DNA from: Xanthobacter tagetidis
GTDB lineage: Bacteria > Pseudomonadota > Alphaproteobacteria > Rhizobiales > Xanthobacteraceae
Direction: 5' to 3'
Assembly (NCBI RefSeq): GCF_003667445.1
Contig: NZ_RCTF01000009.1
Span: 124,001 to 188,000 of the forward strand
DNA: 64,000 nucleotides
The translations under genes and the position numbers were made by a program. Numbering within the stretch: the stretch's first letter is position 1; each line of letters starts with the position of its first letter. Below are positions 17,504 through 28,034 of the stretch, piece by piece. Below the pieces are notes generated by a model. The model made no database searches and was not told the DNA's origin. It saw only the letters and a list, made by a program, of their open reading frames with translations.

Positions 17504-18268
17504 ATGCTTAATATCCCATTCATCGGACGGCTCACGGCTGGGGGCGCCGCCACGCTGGTCGCTGTGGCGCTTGCGGGATCGGCTTTCGCCCAGACGCCCG
17601 CCACCAAGCCCGCCCCGGCCAAGCCCGCCGCCCAGGCACCGGCAGCCCAGGCACCCGCCGGTGCCCCGGCGCAGGGCGCGCCTGCCGAGGAGCCCAAGTT
17701 CTCGGCCTCGCCGTGGCAGAAGATCTGCCAGGACATCCCCGAGAACAAGAAGCAGGTCTGCGTGCTGAGCCAGGTGCTCGGCGTCGAGAACCAGGCCATC
17801 GCCAAGGTCGACCTGATCGAGGTGAAGGACGAGACCCGCCGCCGCCTGACCATCGCCGTGCCGCTGGGCATGCGCCTGCAGCCGGGCATGCGCATCACCC
17901 TCGACAAGGACCCGGTGGCGGTTCCGTTCGTGATCTGCCAGCCCATGCCGGGCGGCGGCGCCACCTGCATCGGCGAGGCCGAGGTCAACGCGGACTTCAT
18001 CGGCAAGATGAAGAAGGCGAACGCCATCTATCTCCAGATGATGAACGGCCAGGGCCGCACCCTCAGCCTGCCCATCTCCAACAGCGACTTCACCAAGGTC
18101 TATGACGGCCCCGGCGTCGACGCCAAGGTGGCGATGGAGCAGGAGCGCAAGCGCATGGAAGAGGCGGAAGCCGCCAAGAAGGCGCAGGACGAGCAGGGCA
18201 AGGCCGCGCTGCTGAAGAAGGGCCAGGAGCTGGAGCGCGCCAAGGCGCAGGGCACCGCGCCGAAGTGA
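17504..18268 (+). CDS. ialB: Invasion-associated locus B family exported protein
   Basis: A 254-aa periplasmic protein. A signal peptide ending at AGSAFAQ is followed by a Pro/Ala-rich linker (residues about 25-62). The IalB domain has paired cysteines (KICQDIPENKKQVCVLSQVL and CQPMPGGGATC). The C terminus is a charged, probably coiled, Lys/Glu/Ala tail. IalB was named in Bartonella for erythrocyte invasion, but homologues are general in non-pathogenic Hyphomicrobiales, so an envelope role is more likely here. An AGGAAAGG site precedes the ATG. A terminator follows. Confidence 0.85.
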   Translation: MLNIPFIGRLTAGGAATLVAVALAGSAFAQTPATKPAPAKPAAQAPAAQAPAGAPAQGAPAEEPKFSASPWQKICQDIPENKKQVCVLSQVLGVENQAIAKVDLIEVKDETRRRLTIAVPLGMRLQPGMRITLDKDPVAVPFVICQPMPGGGATCIGEAEVNADFIGKMKKANAIYLQMMNGQGRTLSLPISNSDFTKVYDGPGVDAKVAMEQERKRMEEAEAAKKAQDEQGKAALLKKGQELERAKAQGTAPK

Positions 18269-18327
18269 TGACCGCGCCGGCAGCGCCTCAGGGGGCGGCC
18301 GGCGGGCCTGACAGGCTCGAAATGAAG

Positions 18328-18361
18328 AACGCCGGGCCGCGATGCGCGCCCGGCGTTTTTT
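18328..18361 (+). terminator. Rho-independent terminator after ialB
   Basis: An AACGCCGGGC / GCCCGGCGTT stem with a short GC-rich apical part is followed by TTTTTTG. It lies about 60 bp after the ialB stop. Strong stem plus T tract; it ends the ialB transcript. Confidence 0.85.
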
Positions 18362-18413
18362 GTTCGATCGTTCGAAGCCGTCCGATGTCGACGGCGGGGC
18401 GACAGCTGCCTGC

Positions 18414-18860
18414 TCAGTTCAGCAGGTCTGAGCGCACCCGCCAGCCGCCCTCGCCATCCTGCGACAGCGCCTCGACCACCTTGGGGTGGCGCACAGGCTC
18501 GTCCGAAAGGTCGCGCTCCAGGTTCTGCTCGGACACATAGGCCACGTACTCGCTGTCGGCATTCTCGGCGAACAGGTGGTAGAAGGGCTGGTCCTTGTCG
18601 GGGCGGATGTCCTCGGGAATGGCGAGCCACCATTCCTCGGTGTTGTCGAAGGTCGGGTCCACGTCGAATACCACGCCGCGGAACGGGAAGTGCTTGTGGC
18701 GCACCACCTCGCCGATGCGGAACTTGGCGGTGCGGAACGTGCCCGCCTCCGTATCCTGCATCATGGCCGGACGCTGCGCCGCCGCCGAAGCGGTGAGCGC
18801 GCCGGCCGGATCGCCCGCGCCGGCCTTCTCCCGCATCCCGGACTTCACAGATGCGCCCAT
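18414..18860 (-). CDS. hspQ: Heat shock protein HspQ
   Basis: About 148 aa from the ATG at 18860; the core HspQ domain begins near residue 40. The family signature KFRIGEVVRHKHFPFRGVVF, the DPTFDNTEEWWLAIPE segment and QPFYHLFAENADSEYVAYVS are all present. HspQ binds hemimethylated oriC in E. coli and is a Lon specificity enhancer in Yersinia. The approximately 40-residue Ala/Gly-rich N-terminal extension is longer than usual; an internal ATG at 18761 would give a more standard length. Confidence 0.9.
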   Translation of the reverse strand: MGASVKSGMREKAGAGDPAGALTASAAAQRPAMMQDTEAGTFRTAKFRIGEVVRHKHFPFRGVVFDVDPTFDNTEEWWLAIPEDIRPDKDQPFYHLFAENADSEYVAYVSEQNLERDLSDEPVRHPKVVEALSQDGEGGWRVRSDLLN

Positions 18861-18894
18861 GGTCCTCAACTCCCGCTCATTCGCCGCGATTGTG

Positions 18895-19935
18895 TCACAA
18901 TCCGTAGGCCTTGCCCATTTGCGGATCCTTTGCCGCGACAATGCGCGCCAGATCGACAATGACCTTGGCCTGCTTCCAGGTGGCGTCGTCCTGCATCTTG
19001 CCGTCGATCATCACTGCGCCGGCACCGTCCGGCATGGCCTCCAGAATGCGCAGCGCGAATGCCACCTCGCCTGGATCGGGCGAGAACACGCGCTTGGCGA
19101 TGTCAATCTGGGTCGGGTGCAGCGTCCAGGCGCCGACGCAGCCTTGGAGGAAGGCGTTGCGGAACTGGCTCTCGCAGGCGGCAAGGTCCGCGAAGTCGCC
19201 GAACGGCCCGTAGAACGGCTTGATGCCGTTGGCGGTGCAGGCGTCCACCATCTTGCCGACCGTGTAGTGCCACAGGTCCTGCTGGAACCCGGTGCGCGGC
19301 TTGTCGCCGTCCGGGTCGGCCAGCACCTGGTAGTCGGGATGGCCGCCGCCGACGCGGGTGGTCTTCATGGCGCGCGAGGCGGCGAGGTCGGCGGGGCCGA
19401 GGCTCATGCCGTGCATGCGGGGGGAGGCGGCGGCGATCGCCTCCACGTTCTTCACCCCTTCGGCGGTCTCCAGGATGGCGTGGATCAGGATCGGCTTGCC
19501 GATGGCGTGCTTCGCCTCAAGCTGGGCCAGGAGCTGGTCGAGATAATGGATGTCCCACGGCCCGTCGACCTTGGGCAGCATGATGACGTCCAGCTTGGCG
19601 CCCACGCTGGAGACGATCTGGACGATGTCGTCCAGCACCCACGGGCTGTTGAGGCAGTTGATGCGGGTCCACAGGCCGGTCGCGCCGAAGTCCACCGCCT
19701 TCGCCATCTCGATGAAGCCGGCGCGCGCCGCCTCCTTGGCGTCCATGGGGATGGCGTCCTCCAGGTTGCCCAGCACCACGTCCACCTGGGCGGCGATGTC
19801 CGGCACCTTGGCGCGCATCTTCTCCAGATGCGGCGGCACGAAATGGATCATGCGCTCCAGCCGCACCGGAAGCTCGCGATAGGGCGCAGGCGCGCCGATG
19901 GCGAGCGGCTTGAAGAAATTGCGCGGCAGCTTCAT
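18895..19935 (-). CDS. mcl: L-malyl-CoA/beta-methylmalyl-CoA lyase (HpcH/HpaI family)
   Basis: A 346-aa CoA-ester lyase that cleaves malyl-CoA to glyoxylate and acetyl-CoA, or methylmalyl-CoA to glyoxylate and propionyl-CoA. The sequence matches, from memory, the Chloroflexus-type enzyme along its whole length. Features are [43 protein letters not shown] (catalytic Glu), [11 protein letters not shown] (metal Asp), [10 protein letters not shown] and the ending [21 protein letters not shown] role in the ethylmalonyl-CoA or serine-type glyoxylate pathways is likely. It lies 34 bp downstream of hspQ's start on the same strand. Confidence 0.85.
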   Translation of the reverse strand: MKLPRNFFKPLAIGAPAPYRELPVRLERMIHFVPPHLEKMRAKVPDIAAQVDVVLGNLEDAIPMDAKEAARAGFIEMAKAVDFGATGLWTRINCLNSPWVLDDIVQIVSSVGAKLDVIMLPKVDGPWDIHYLDQLLAQLEAKHAIGKPILIHAILETAEGVKNVEAIAAASPRMHGMSLGPADLAASRAMKTTRVGGGHPDYQVLADPDGDKPRTGFQQDLWHYTVGKMVDACTANGIKPFYGPFGDFADLAACESQFRNAFLQGCVGAWTLHPTQIDIAKRVFSPDPGEVAFALRILEAMPDGAGAVMIDGKMQDDATWKQAKVIVDLARIVAAKDPQMGKAYGL

Positions 19936-20194
19936 GGACGTCCCCCGGATGGCCCGGCCGAGTTCGCGACGAGGGGAGCGTTTTCCTCGTGCGCTTGGCC
20001 TTGATGTGCAATGCAGCATAGCCGGGCGCCGGGCGCAACTTCACCGCGCGGCGGGCGCCAGCGGCCGTGTGCGCGATCTTGGCGGGCGATCTTGGGCTGT
20101 GCCAGAGTGGCGCCGCCGCCGCGCGGGGGCGATCGCGAGTCGCGTCGGCCGGTTGCGGGGCGCTGCCTGAGGCGGCGCGGACAGGAGTTCGCAG

Positions 20195-20473
20195 ATGAAC
20201 GACCAGGCCTACGCGTTCCTCAGCCAGCCGGGCGTCGGCTTCTTCTCCATGATCCTCATCGGCGTCATCGCCGGATGGGTCGCCGAGCGGATCACCGAGA
20301 GCAACCACGGCCTCCTTACCAACCTCATCGTCGGCGTGGCGGGTGCCTTTGTCGGCGGCGAGCTCGCCTCCCTGCTGAACATCGAGGTGTTCGGCTTCTT
20401 CCGCACCCTGGTCGCAGCCATCGTCGGCGCCATCATCCTGCTGTGGGCCTGGCGCGCGCTGCGCGGGCGCTGA
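20195..20473 (+). CDS. GlsB/YeaQ/YmgE family small membrane protein (first of two)
   Basis: A 92-aa protein with three hydrophobic segments. The family pattern GVIAGWVAERI and NLIVGVAGAFVGGELASLL is clear (often annotated transglycosylase-associated, though enzymatic activity is unsupported). These stress-inducible proteins sit in the inner membrane. The next gene, 11 bp downstream, is a second family member, so the pair is probably one operon. Confidence 0.88.
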   Translation: MNDQAYAFLSQPGVGFFSMILIGVIAGWVAERITESNHGLLTNLIVGVAGAFVGGELASLLNIEVFGFFRTLVAAIVGAIILLWAWRALRGR

Positions 20474-20484
20474 AGGAGAAGAAC

Positions 20485-20742
20485 ATGGGCTTCTTCGTTT
20501 CGATCATCGTCGGCATCCTCGCCGGCTACATCGCCGAGAAGGTGATGAACTCCACCGGCGGGCTGTGGACCAACCTGTTCGTCGGCATCGTCGGCGGCAT
20601 GCTGGGGTGGTGGGTGGTGGGGCTGCTCGGCCTCACCTATATCCAGCGCGACGGGTTCGTGGACAGCGTGGTGGTCTCCGCCTGCGGGGCGGTGCTGCTG
20701 CTCGCCATCTGGCGCGCCGTCCGCGGCAGGAAGCCGGCCTGA
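20485..20742 (+). CDS. GlsB/YeaQ/YmgE family small membrane protein (second of two)
   Basis: An 85-aa paralogue of the preceding gene: [18 protein letters not shown], then [20 protein letters not shown]. Three membrane segments and a basic C terminus. A strong AAGGAGAAG site directly precedes the ATG at 20485. Low identity to its neighbour argues for an old duplication rather than a recent one. Function unknown; general stress or envelope role by family. Confidence 0.85.
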   Translation: MGFFVSIIVGILAGYIAEKVMNSTGGLWTNLFVGIVGGMLGWWVVGLLGLTYIQRDGFVDSVVVSACGAVLLLAIWRAVRGRKPA

Positions 20743-20887
20743 GGCCCACCGTCGCGCCGCGTTTCCCGCAGGGCAGGGCGGCGCGCGGGCGGTTCCGGCC
20801 CGCGCAGGATTATTCTATGCTCCGGGCTTCGTCCCGAAGCGCGCCGCGGCCTCGCACCGGCAGGGCCGCGCAGCTGGAAAGCGTTGC

Positions 20888-21841
20888 ATGGTCACCGTCA
20901 TCGACAATCTGAACCGCCCCCGCCACCCCGAGAAGGCCAACCGCCCCCTCACCGAGGTGCTGCGCAAGCCGGACTGGATCCGCGTCAAGGCGCCGGGCTC
21001 GGCGGCGTGGTCGAAGACCGCCGGGATCGTGCGCGCGGGCGGCCTCCACACGGTGTGCGAGGAGGCGAGCTGCCCCAATATCGGCGAGTGCTGGGAGAAG
21101 AAGCACGCCACCTTCATGATCATGGGCGACACCTGCACCCGCGCCTGCGCCTTCTGCAACGTGCGCACCGGCATGCCGGACGCGCTCGACGCGGGCGAGC
21201 CGCAGAAGGTGGCGGACGCGGTGGCGAGCCTCGGACTCTCCCATGTGGTCATCACCTCCGTGGACCGGGACGACCTCTCGGACGGCGGCGGCGAGCACTT
21301 CGCCCGCACCATCCTGGCGATCCGCGCGGCGAGCCCTTCCACCACCATCGAGATCCTCACCCCCGACTTCCTGCGCAAGGACGGGGCGCTGGAGGTGGTG
21401 GTCGCGGCGCGTCCGGACGTGTTCAACCACAATCTGGAGACCGTGCCCTCCAAGTATCTGTCGGTCCGTCCGGGCGCGCGTTACTTCCATTCGCTGCGGC
21501 TGCTGCAGAAGGTGAAGGAACTGGACGGCACCATCTTCACCAAGTCCGGCATCATGGTCGGCCTCGGCGAGGAGCGGCCCGAAGTGCTTCAGCTCATGGA
21601 CGATTTGCGCTCGGCAGACGTCGACTTCATCACCATCGGCCAGTATCTCCAGCCGACCCGGCGCCACCACAAGGTCGAGCGCTTCGTGACGCCGGACGAG
21701 TTCAAGGCGTTCGAGACGGTGGCCTATGCCAAGGGCTTCGCGATGGTCTCGTCCAGCCCCCTGACACGCTCGTCGCACCATGCCGGCGAGGACTTCGAGA
21801 AGCTTCGCAAGGCCCGCGCGGCGAAGCTCGGGCGGGGCTGA
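20888..21841 (+). CDS. lipA: Lipoyl synthase LipA
   Basis: A 317-aa radical SAM enzyme that inserts two sulfurs into protein-bound octanoyl groups. The auxiliary cluster cysteines are C57, C62 and C68 ([12 protein letters not shown]). The radical-SAM CxxxCxxC is C83/C87/C90 (CTRACAFC). The conserved [19 protein letters not shown] and GLGEERPEV blocks are present. The last part carries [15 protein letters not shown] with the RSSYHA-like motif that ligates the sacrificial cluster. It overlaps the ratA start by one base (TGATG), giving a translationally coupled pair usual in alphaproteobacteria. Confidence 0.97.
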   Translation: MVTVIDNLNRPRHPEKANRPLTEVLRKPDWIRVKAPGSAAWSKTAGIVRAGGLHTVCEEASCPNIGECWEKKHATFMIMGDTCTRACAFCNVRTGMPDALDAGEPQKVADAVASLGLSHVVITSVDRDDLSDGGGEHFARTILAIRAASPSTTIEILTPDFLRKDGALEVVVAARPDVFNHNLETVPSKYLSVRPGARYFHSLRLLQKVKELDGTIFTKSGIMVGLGEERPEVLQLMDDLRSADVDFITIGQYLQPTRRHHKVERFVTPDEFKAFETVAYAKGFAMVSSSPLTRSSHHAGEDFEKLRKARAAKLGRG

Positions 21842-22299
21842 TGCCCGCGTTCTCGTCCAGCCGCACGGTCGCCCATTCCGCCGCCGACATGTTCGACCTG
21901 GTGGCGGACGTGGAGCGCTATCCCGAGTTCGTTCCGCTCTGCCAGTCGCTGCGCATCAAGCGCCGCACCAAGTCGGACGAGGGCGTCGAGGTGCTCGTCG
22001 CCGACATGACGGTCGCCTACAAGCTGATCCGCGAGACCTTCACCTCGCGGGTCACGCTCGACCGGCCGCGGCTGGTGATCCATGTGGAGTATCTTGACGG
22101 GCCGTTCAGCCGTCTGGACAACCGCTGGGAATTCCTCGCGCTCGGCGAGCGCAGGTCCGAGGTGAAGTTCCACATCTCCTACGAGTTCCGCTCGCGCGCC
22201 CTCGGCCTCGTCATGGGCGCCATGTTCGACGCCGCCTTCCGCCGCTTCGCCGATGCGTTCGAGGCGCGGGCGGACGCGATCTACGGCGCCAAGGCCTGA
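21841..22299 (+). CDS. ratA: RatA/Coq10 START-like protein
   Basis: A 152-aa polyketide-cyclase/START-fold protein. The family opening is SRTVAHSAADMFDLVADVERYPEFVPLCQS. Later motifs are GPFSRLDNRWEF and VKFHISYEFRS, and the GAMFDAAFRRFADAFEARA helix ends it. In mitochondria Coq10 binds ubiquinone; in E. coli RatA was described as a ribosome-association toxin. Next to lipA, a quinone-binding or respiratory role is more plausible than a toxin. The ATG overlaps the lipA stop. Confidence 0.88.
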   Translation: MPAFSSSRTVAHSAADMFDLVADVERYPEFVPLCQSLRIKRRTKSDEGVEVLVADMTVAYKLIRETFTSRVTLDRPRLVIHVEYLDGPFSRLDNRWEFLALGERRSEVKFHISYEFRSRALGLVMGAMFDAAFRRFADAFEARADAIYGAKA

Positions 22300-22309
22300 G
22301 GCCGCAGGG

Positions 22310-22807
22310 TCACGCCCGCGCTGCCGCCTCCAGCAGCAAATCGAGCGCCACCAGCACCGAGCGGCGCCGGATCTCGTCGCGGCCCAGCTCGCCGAACAGC
22401 ATGCGGCGATGGACCGTCTCGCCGCCCACAACCGCGCAGCCGAAATGCACGAGGCCGACCGGCTTCTCGGTCGAGCCGCCGCCGGGACCGGCGACGCCGG
22501 TGACCGAAACGGCCGCCTGCACCGGCGCGCGGGCAATCGCCCCCTCGGCCATGGCGCGCGCGGTCTGCTCGCTCACCGCGCCATAGGCCGCGAGCACCGC
22601 TTCGGGCACGCCGACGAGCTCGCTCTTCGCCCGGTTGGAATAGGTGACGAAGCCGCGCTCCACCACGTCGGACGAGCCGGCGACGGCGGTCAGCGCGCCG
22701 GCCACCAGGCCGCCGGTGCAGGATTCCACCGTCGCGAGCATCAGCCCCTTGGCCCGGAAGGCGGCGAGGACGGACTCGGCGTGGGCGGCGGTCGCAGCGT
22801 CGAACAT
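22310..22807 (-). CDS. pncC: Nicotinamide-nucleotide amidohydrolase PncC (CinA C-terminal domain)
   Basis: A 165-aa protein that is the stand-alone CinA C-terminal domain. It deamidates NMN to nicotinic acid mononucleotide in pyridine-nucleotide salvage. Motifs: ATVESCTGGLVAGALTAVAGSS with the catalytic Ser/Thr region, GFVTYSNRAKSELVGV, and VSVTGVAGPGGGSTEKPVGLV. It sits 4 bp downstream of ispDF on the same strand, so the two are probably cotranscribed. Confidence 0.93.
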   Translation of the reverse strand: MFDAATAAHAESVLAAFRAKGLMLATVESCTGGLVAGALTAVAGSSDVVERGFVTYSNRAKSELVGVPEAVLAAYGAVSEQTARAMAEGAIARAPVQAAVSVTGVAGPGGGSTEKPVGLVHFGCAVVGGETVHRRMLFGELGRDEIRRRSVLVALDLLLEAAARA

Positions 22808-22811
22808 GGGC

Positions 22812-24002
22812 CTACTCCGCCAGCGGCAGCCGCACGGTGGCGCTCGCCATGGCGGCGATGCCCTCGCGCCGGCCGGTGAAGCCGAGCTGCTCTGTGGTGG
22901 TGGCCTTCACGCTGATCCGGCTTTCGGGCACGCCGGTGATGCGGGCGATGGCGGTGCGGATCGCCGGCCGGTGCGGACCGACCTTGGGCGCCTCGCAGAT
23001 CAGCGTGAGGTCGAGATGGGCGATGCGCCCGCCCAGCGCCGCTACCTTCTCCACCGCGTGGGCGAGGAACTGGTCGGAGGCCGCGCCCTTCCACTTGGGA
23101 TCGGAGGGCGGGAAATGGGTGCCGATGTCGCCGTCGCAGATGGCGCCAAGCACCGCGTCGGTGAGCGCGTGCAGGCCCACATCGGCATCCGAATGCCCGG
23201 CGAGGCCGAACGGATGCGCGATGGCGACGCCGCCCAGCATCACATGGTCGCCCGGCCCGAAGGCATGGACGTCGAAGCCGGTGCCGGTGCGCACGTCGGC
23301 GAGGGCGCAGAGGCCTCCGCCGGCGCGGGACAGGGCGGCGTCCGCCTCGGCGATGTCGGCGGCTGAAGTGAGCTTCACGTTGCTAGCCTCTCCCTCGAAG
23401 GTGAAGACGGGCCGGCCGGCCCATTCCAGGACGGCGGCGTCGTCGGTCAGGTCGTCGACGCCGGCCGTGGCGGCGGCGGCATGGGCCGCCGCGAGATCGG
23501 CGAGGCGGAACGCCTGCGGCGTCTGCACCGCCCGCAAGGCGGACCGGGGCAGGGTGGCCACCACCTGCCCCTCGGCATCCACCTGCTTGATGGTGTCCGT
23601 GACCGGCACCACAGGGACGGCCGCGCCGGAGGCCCGCGCCGCGGCGACCGCCCGGGCGATCAGCGCATCGCTCGCGAACGGACGGGCAGCGTCATGGACG
23701 AGCACGATTTCGTGTGCCGCAAAGTCAAGCGCTGCCAGTCCGGCCCGGACGGATGCCTGTCGCGTGTCACCCCCCGCAACCGGTGCAAGAATTTTGGGCA
23801 AGCCCTCCGCGGCCTCCCTAAAGAGGTCCGAATCGTCGCTATGGATAACCGTAAGCACGGCCGAAACGTCCGGGTGCGACGCAAACAGACGCAGCGTGCG
23901 ACGCAGCACGCATTCGCCGCCGATACGTTGATATTGCTTGGGCAGCGCCCCTCCGGCCCGGGTGCCCCGACCGGCGGCGACCACGAGTGCAACGCAATGC
24001 AT
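22812..24002 (-). CDS. ispDF: Bifunctional IspD/IspF isoprenoid enzyme
   Basis: A 396-aa fusion. It combines 2-C-methyl-D-erythritol 4-phosphate cytidylyltransferase (IspD) with 2-C-methyl-D-erythritol 2,4-cyclodiphosphate synthase (IspF), steps 3 and 5 of the MEP pathway. The IspD half has [17 protein letters not shown] and VHDAARPF. The IspF half starts near residue 238 with [17 protein letters not shown] (zinc ligands D/H), [15 protein letters not shown] and [11 protein letters not shown]. The fusion is characteristic of alphaproteobacteria and some epsilonproteobacteria. Confidence 0.97.
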   Translation of the reverse strand: MHCVALVVAAGRGTRAGGALPKQYQRIGGECVLRRTLRLFASHPDVSAVLTVIHSDDSDLFREAAEGLPKILAPVAGGDTRQASVRAGLAALDFAAHEIVLVHDAARPFASDALIARAVAAARASGAAVPVVPVTDTIKQVDAEGQVVATLPRSALRAVQTPQAFRLADLAAAHAAAATAGVDDLTDDAAVLEWAGRPVFTFEGEASNVKLTSAADIAEADAALSRAGGGLCALADVRTGTGFDVHAFGPGDHVMLGGVAIAHPFGLAGHSDADVGLHALTDAVLGAICDGDIGTHFPPSDPKWKGAASDQFLAHAVEKVAALGGRIAHLDLTLICEAPKVGPHRPAIRTAIARITGVPESRISVKATTTEQLGFTGRREGIAAMASATVRLPLAE

Positions 24003-24195
24003 GAGGCTTCATCCTGTTCAGCCTCACCTTCAAGCGCGCCCGCGGTCCGGGCGCAAGGGGCGGGCAAGCGGCGGAGCGCGGAACGGAGCCTTGTCAGCCT
24101 GCGTGATGGGCACTGCGCAGGAACTTCGCAGACGCCCCTTGCACGCGCGCAGCATTTGTCTAATGTGTAGGCAGAACCATGGTGGCCTAATTTCT

Positions 24196-25230
24196 GTGCA
24201 AGAGAGTCGAAATATTTCACCCCCCACGTTGCGGATCGGCCCGCACGAGCTGCCGAACGGCGTGATCCTCGCCCCCATGGCCGGCATCACGGACGCCCCT
24301 TTCCGCCGCATGGCGGTGCGCTACGGCGCGGGGCTGGCCGTATCCGAGATGGTGGCGAGCGCCGCGCTCATGGAAGGGCGGCCGGAAATGGTGCTCAAGG
24401 CGGAAGGACGCGGCATGGGCCTGCACGCGGTGCAGTTGGCCGGCAACGACCCCTACTGGATGGGCGAGGCGGCGCGCCTCGCCGAGAGCGCGGGCGCGGC
24501 CATCGTCGACATCAACATGGGCTGCCCCTCGAAGCGCGTCATCACCGGCGCCGCCGGGGCGGCCCTGCTGCGCGACCTGCCGCTCGCCCGCCGCATCATC
24601 GCGGCGGTGCGCAAGGCTGTGCGCATCCCGGTCACGCTCAAGACCCGCCTCGGCTGGGACGACGGCGCGCCGACCGCGGTCACGCTGGCGCAGGCGGCCG
24701 AGGCGGAAGGGGTCGCCATGGTGACGATCCACGGCCGCACGCGCTGCCAGTTCTATGACGGCCGCGCCGACTGGAGCGCGATCCGCGCCGTGAAGGACGC
24801 GCTCGCCATTCCGGTCATCGCCAATGGCGACGTGACGCGGCCCGAACACGCCCCCGCCATCCGCGCCGCCTCCGGCGCGGACGGGGTGATGATCGGGCGC
24901 GGCGCGCAGGGCCGGCCCTGGTTTCCCGGCCAGGCGGCGCGCGCGCTCGCGGGCCGCCCGGTGCCGCCGGACCCGGATGTCGGCGAGCAGCGCGACGTGC
25001 TGCTGGAACTCTATGACGGCTGGCTCAGCCATTACGGCACCGAACTCGGCGTCCGGCAGGCGCGCAAGCATATCGGCTGGGCGCTCGCCGCCGCGGGGCA
25101 GGGGGCCGCCGAGGGAGCGGACTTCGTCGCCCGCTGGCGGCGTCCGCTCCTCACTGAAGATGATCCCACGAGGGTCGCGGCGGGCATCCGCGCGGCCTAT
25201 CACGAACTCGATCGGAGGGCAGCGGCATGA
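24196..25230 (+). CDS. tRNA-dihydrouridine synthase (NifR3 subgroup)
   Basis: About 344 aa from a GTG at 24196; an in-frame ATG at 24163 is the alternative. It is an FMN-dependent tRNA-U20-type reductase. Motifs: [14 protein letters not shown] (FMN loop), [21 protein letters not shown] with the catalytic Cys, [35 protein letters not shown] and [16 protein letters not shown]. As in Rhizobium and Azorhizobium, it is the first gene of the nifR3-ntrB-ntrC operon and overlaps ntrB by four bases (ATGA). Confidence 0.93.
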   Translation: MQESRNISPPTLRIGPHELPNGVILAPMAGITDAPFRRMAVRYGAGLAVSEMVASAALMEGRPEMVLKAEGRGMGLHAVQLAGNDPYWMGEAARLAESAGAAIVDINMGCPSKRVITGAAGAALLRDLPLARRIIAAVRKAVRIPVTLKTRLGWDDGAPTAVTLAQAAEAEGVAMVTIHGRTRCQFYDGRADWSAIRAVKDALAIPVIANGDVTRPEHAPAIRAASGADGVMIGRGAQGRPWFPGQAARALAGRPVPPDPDVGEQRDVLLELYDGWLSHYGTELGVRQARKHIGWALAAAGQGAAEGADFVARWRRPLLTEDDPTRVAAGIRAAYHELDRRAAA

Positions 25231-26354
25231 AGGCCGAGGCCAAGCGCCGGCACGAGGCGGAACTGGGCCTGACCCGGGCCATCCTCGATGCCGTTCCCCA
25301 TCCCGTCCTCACCGTCTCCGACACCGGCTTCGTGGTGGACGCGAACGTGGCGGCGGAAGCCTTCTTCGAGGTGAGCGCGCCTTTGCTGCGCCGCCGTCCG
25401 TTCGCGGAGTTCGTGCCGTTCGGCACGCCGCTGCTCGGCCTGATCGACCAGGTGCGCGCCCGCGGCGCGCCGGTGAACGAATATCGCGTCGACCTCGGCA
25501 CGCCGCGCAACGGCGGCGAGCGGGTGGTGGACATCCACGTCGCGCCGGTCACCGAGCGGCCGGACCACGTGGTGGTGATGCTCCAGGAGCGCACCATCGC
25601 CGACAAGATGGACCGCCAGCTCACCCATCGCGGCGCCGCCCGCTCCGTGAGTGCGCTCGCCTCCATGCTGGCGCACGAAATCAAGAACCCGCTCTCCGGC
25701 ATCCGCGGCGCGGCGCAGTTGCTGGAGCAGTCCGCCGGCGACGAGGATCGCGCGCTCACGCGCCTGATCTGCGACGAGGCGGACCGGATCGTGAAGCTGG
25801 TGGACCGCATGGAGGTGTTCTCCGACGAGCGCCCCGTGGAGCGCGAGCCGGTCAACATCCACGCCGTGCTGGAGCATGTGCGGACCCTGGCGTCGTCAGG
25901 CTTTGCGCGGCATATCCGGTTCCACGAGGAATACGATCCCTCGCTGCCGCCGGTGCTGGCCAACCGCGACCAGCTCATCCAGGTCTTTCTCAATCTGGTG
26001 AAGAATGCGGCGGAGGCGATCGATCCCGATCAGGACGGCGAGATCTATCTCACCACCGCCTTCCGGCCCGGCGTGCGCCTGACGGTGCCCGGCTCGAACT
26101 CGCGCGTCAGCCTGCCGCTGGAGTTCTGCGTGCGCGACAACGGCAAGGGCGTGCCCGACGACCTCGTGCCCCATCTGTTCGACCCGTTCGTGACCACCAA
26201 GCCGACTGGAAGTGGCCTCGGTCTTGCTTTGGTCGCCAAGATCATCGGCGACCACGGTGGCATCGTCGAATGCGACAGCCAGCCCCGCCGCACAACCTTC
26301 CGCGTGCTCCTGCCCATGTATCGCGGCAAGAGCCTAGCAAACGAGGACAACTGA
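25227..26354 (+). CDS. ntrB: Nitrogen regulation sensor kinase/phosphatase NtrB
   Basis: A 375-aa soluble histidine kinase. The N-terminal PAS domain ([20 protein letters not shown]) is followed by a dimerisation helix pair with LAHEIKNPL carrying the phospho-His (about H150). The N box is [11 protein letters not shown], and the G boxes are DNGKGVP and GSGLGLALV. With PII protein as input, it phosphorylates or dephosphorylates NtrC according to nitrogen status. It overlaps the dus gene and lies 7 bp before ntrC. Confidence 0.96.
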   Translation: MKAEAKRRHEAELGLTRAILDAVPHPVLTVSDTGFVVDANVAAEAFFEVSAPLLRRRPFAEFVPFGTPLLGLIDQVRARGAPVNEYRVDLGTPRNGGERVVDIHVAPVTERPDHVVVMLQERTIADKMDRQLTHRGAARSVSALASMLAHEIKNPLSGIRGAAQLLEQSAGDEDRALTRLICDEADRIVKLVDRMEVFSDERPVEREPVNIHAVLEHVRTLASSGFARHIRFHEEYDPSLPPVLANRDQLIQVFLNLVKNAAEAIDPDQDGEIYLTTAFRPGVRLTVPGSNSRVSLPLEFCVRDNGKGVPDDLVPHLFDPFVTTKPTGSGLGLALVAKIIGDHGGIVECDSQPRRTTFRVLLPMYRGKSLANEDN

Positions 26355-26361
26355 GGTGTCC

Positions 26362-27804
26362 ATGCCCTCCGGAAGCATCCTGGTCGCCGACGACGACGCC
26401 GCGATCCGCACGGTGCTCAACCAGGCCCTGTCTCGGGCCGGTTATGAAGTGCGCTCGTGCGGCAATGCCGCGACCCTCTGGCGCTGGGTGAGCCAGGGCG
26501 ACGGCGATCTCGTCATCACCGACGTGGTGATGCCCGACGAGAACGCCTTCGATCTCCTGCCGCGCATCAAGAAGGCGCGGCCGGAACTGCCGGTCATCGT
26601 CATGAGCGCGCAGAACACGTTCATGACCGCCATCCGCGCCTCCGAGCGCGGAGCCTACGAATACTTGCCCAAGCCGTTCGACCTGAAGGAGCTGATCTCC
26701 ATCGTCGGCCGCGCGCTCGCCGAACCCAAGAAGGGCGACCTCCACGGGCTGCGCTCCGAGGAGCAGGACAACATCCCGCTGGTCGGCCGCTCGCCCGCCA
26801 TGCAGGAGATCTACCGCCTGCTCGCGCGCCTCATGCAGACCGACCTCACGGTGATGATCGCCGGCGAGAGCGGCACCGGAAAGGAGCTGGTGGCGCGCGC
26901 GCTGCACGACTACGGCAAGCGCCGCACCGGGCCGTTCGTCGCCATCAACATGGCGGCGATCCCGCGCGATCTGATCGAGAGCGAGCTGTTCGGCCATGAG
27001 AAGGGCTCGTTCACCGGCGCCACCACGCGCAATTCCGGACGCTTCGAGCAGGCCGAGGGCGGCACGCTGTTCCTGGACGAGATCGGCGACATGCCCATGG
27101 AGGCGCAGACCCGCCTCCTGCGCGTGCTCCAGCAGGGCGAGTATACGACGGTGGGCGGCCGCACGCCCATCAAGACCGACGTGCGCATCATCGCCGCCAC
27201 CAACAAGGACCTGCGCACCCTGATCCAGCAGGGCCTGTTCCGCGAGGACCTGTTCTTCCGCCTCAACGTGGTGCCGCTGCGCCTGCCGCCCTTGCGCGAG
27301 CGCTCCGAGGACGTGCCGGACCTGGTGCGCCACTTCTTTCTCCAGGCCGAGCGCGAGGGCCTGCCGGCCAAGCAGATCGATACCGCCGCGCTCGACCGGC
27401 TGAAGCGCTATCGCTGGCCCGGCAACGTGCGCGAGCTGGAGAACTTGGTGCGCCGCCTCGCCGCGCTCTATCCGCAGGAGGTGATCACCCCGGCCATCAT
27501 CGATGCCGAGCTGTCGGAGCCGCTCCCGAACGCTCTGTCCGAGGACGCGCCCGGCGATGCCACCCTGGCCGCCTCCGTGGAGCGCCACCTCAACGCCTAT
27601 TTCGGCGGCTTCGGCGAGGACCTGCCGCCGCCCGGCCTCTATCACCGCATCCTGAAGGACGTGGAGTATCCGCTTCTGTCCGCTGCGCTGGCGGCGACCC
27701 GGGGCAACCAGATCAAGGCCGCCGAACTGCTCGGCCTCAACCGGAACACGCTGCGCAAGAAGATCCGCGACCTCGACATTCAGGTCATCCGCACCAGCCG
27801 GTGA
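26362..27804 (+). CDS. ntrC: Nitrogen regulation response regulator NtrC
   Basis: A 480-aa sigma-54 activator. The receiver domain is residues 5-120 with phospho-Asp about D54 in ITDVVMPDE. The AAA+ domain has GESGTGKE (Walker A), a sigma-54-contact loop that reads GSFTGA (27004-27021) instead of GAFTGA, and [13 protein letters not shown] (Walker B). The C-terminal Fis-type helix-turn-helix is [20 protein letters not shown]. The ATG at 26362 with an upstream GAGG is preferred over a GTG six bases earlier. It activates nitrogen-limitation genes. Confidence 0.96.
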   Translation: MPSGSILVADDDAAIRTVLNQALSRAGYEVRSCGNAATLWRWVSQGDGDLVITDVVMPDENAFDLLPRIKKARPELPVIVMSAQNTFMTAIRASERGAYEYLPKPFDLKELISIVGRALAEPKKGDLHGLRSEEQDNIPLVGRSPAMQEIYRLLARLMQTDLTVMIAGESGTGKELVARALHDYGKRRTGPFVAINMAAIPRDLIESELFGHEKGSFTGATTRNSGRFEQAEGGTLFLDEIGDMPMEAQTRLLRVLQQGEYTTVGGRTPIKTDVRIIAATNKDLRTLIQQGLFREDLFFRLNVVPLRLPPLRERSEDVPDLVRHFFLQAEREGLPAKQIDTAALDRLKRYRWPGNVRELENLVRRLAALYPQEVITPAIIDAELSEPLPNALSEDAPGDATLAASVERHLNAYFGGFGEDLPPPGLYHRILKDVEYPLLSAALAATRGNQIKAAELLGLNRNTLRKKIRDLDIQVIRTSR

Positions 27805-28034
27805 GCGCGCCCGCGCCCGACGCCGCGCCGCGTCGGCGCCCCACGTCGGGCTGCGGCCGGCAACCTATGATGGTATGCGCGAACCGAGCAGCCTGCGTGC
27901 CTTGTGGGCGGCATGCTGAAAGACGCCGCGACTGCGGTTTCTGTCACATTTTTGCACCAGTGTCGTTCCACAGCATCACCCCGGCCCGCGACTCATCCCT
28001 GTTGCGCTGCCGCCTTTTGGGGTGACCCATCCTG

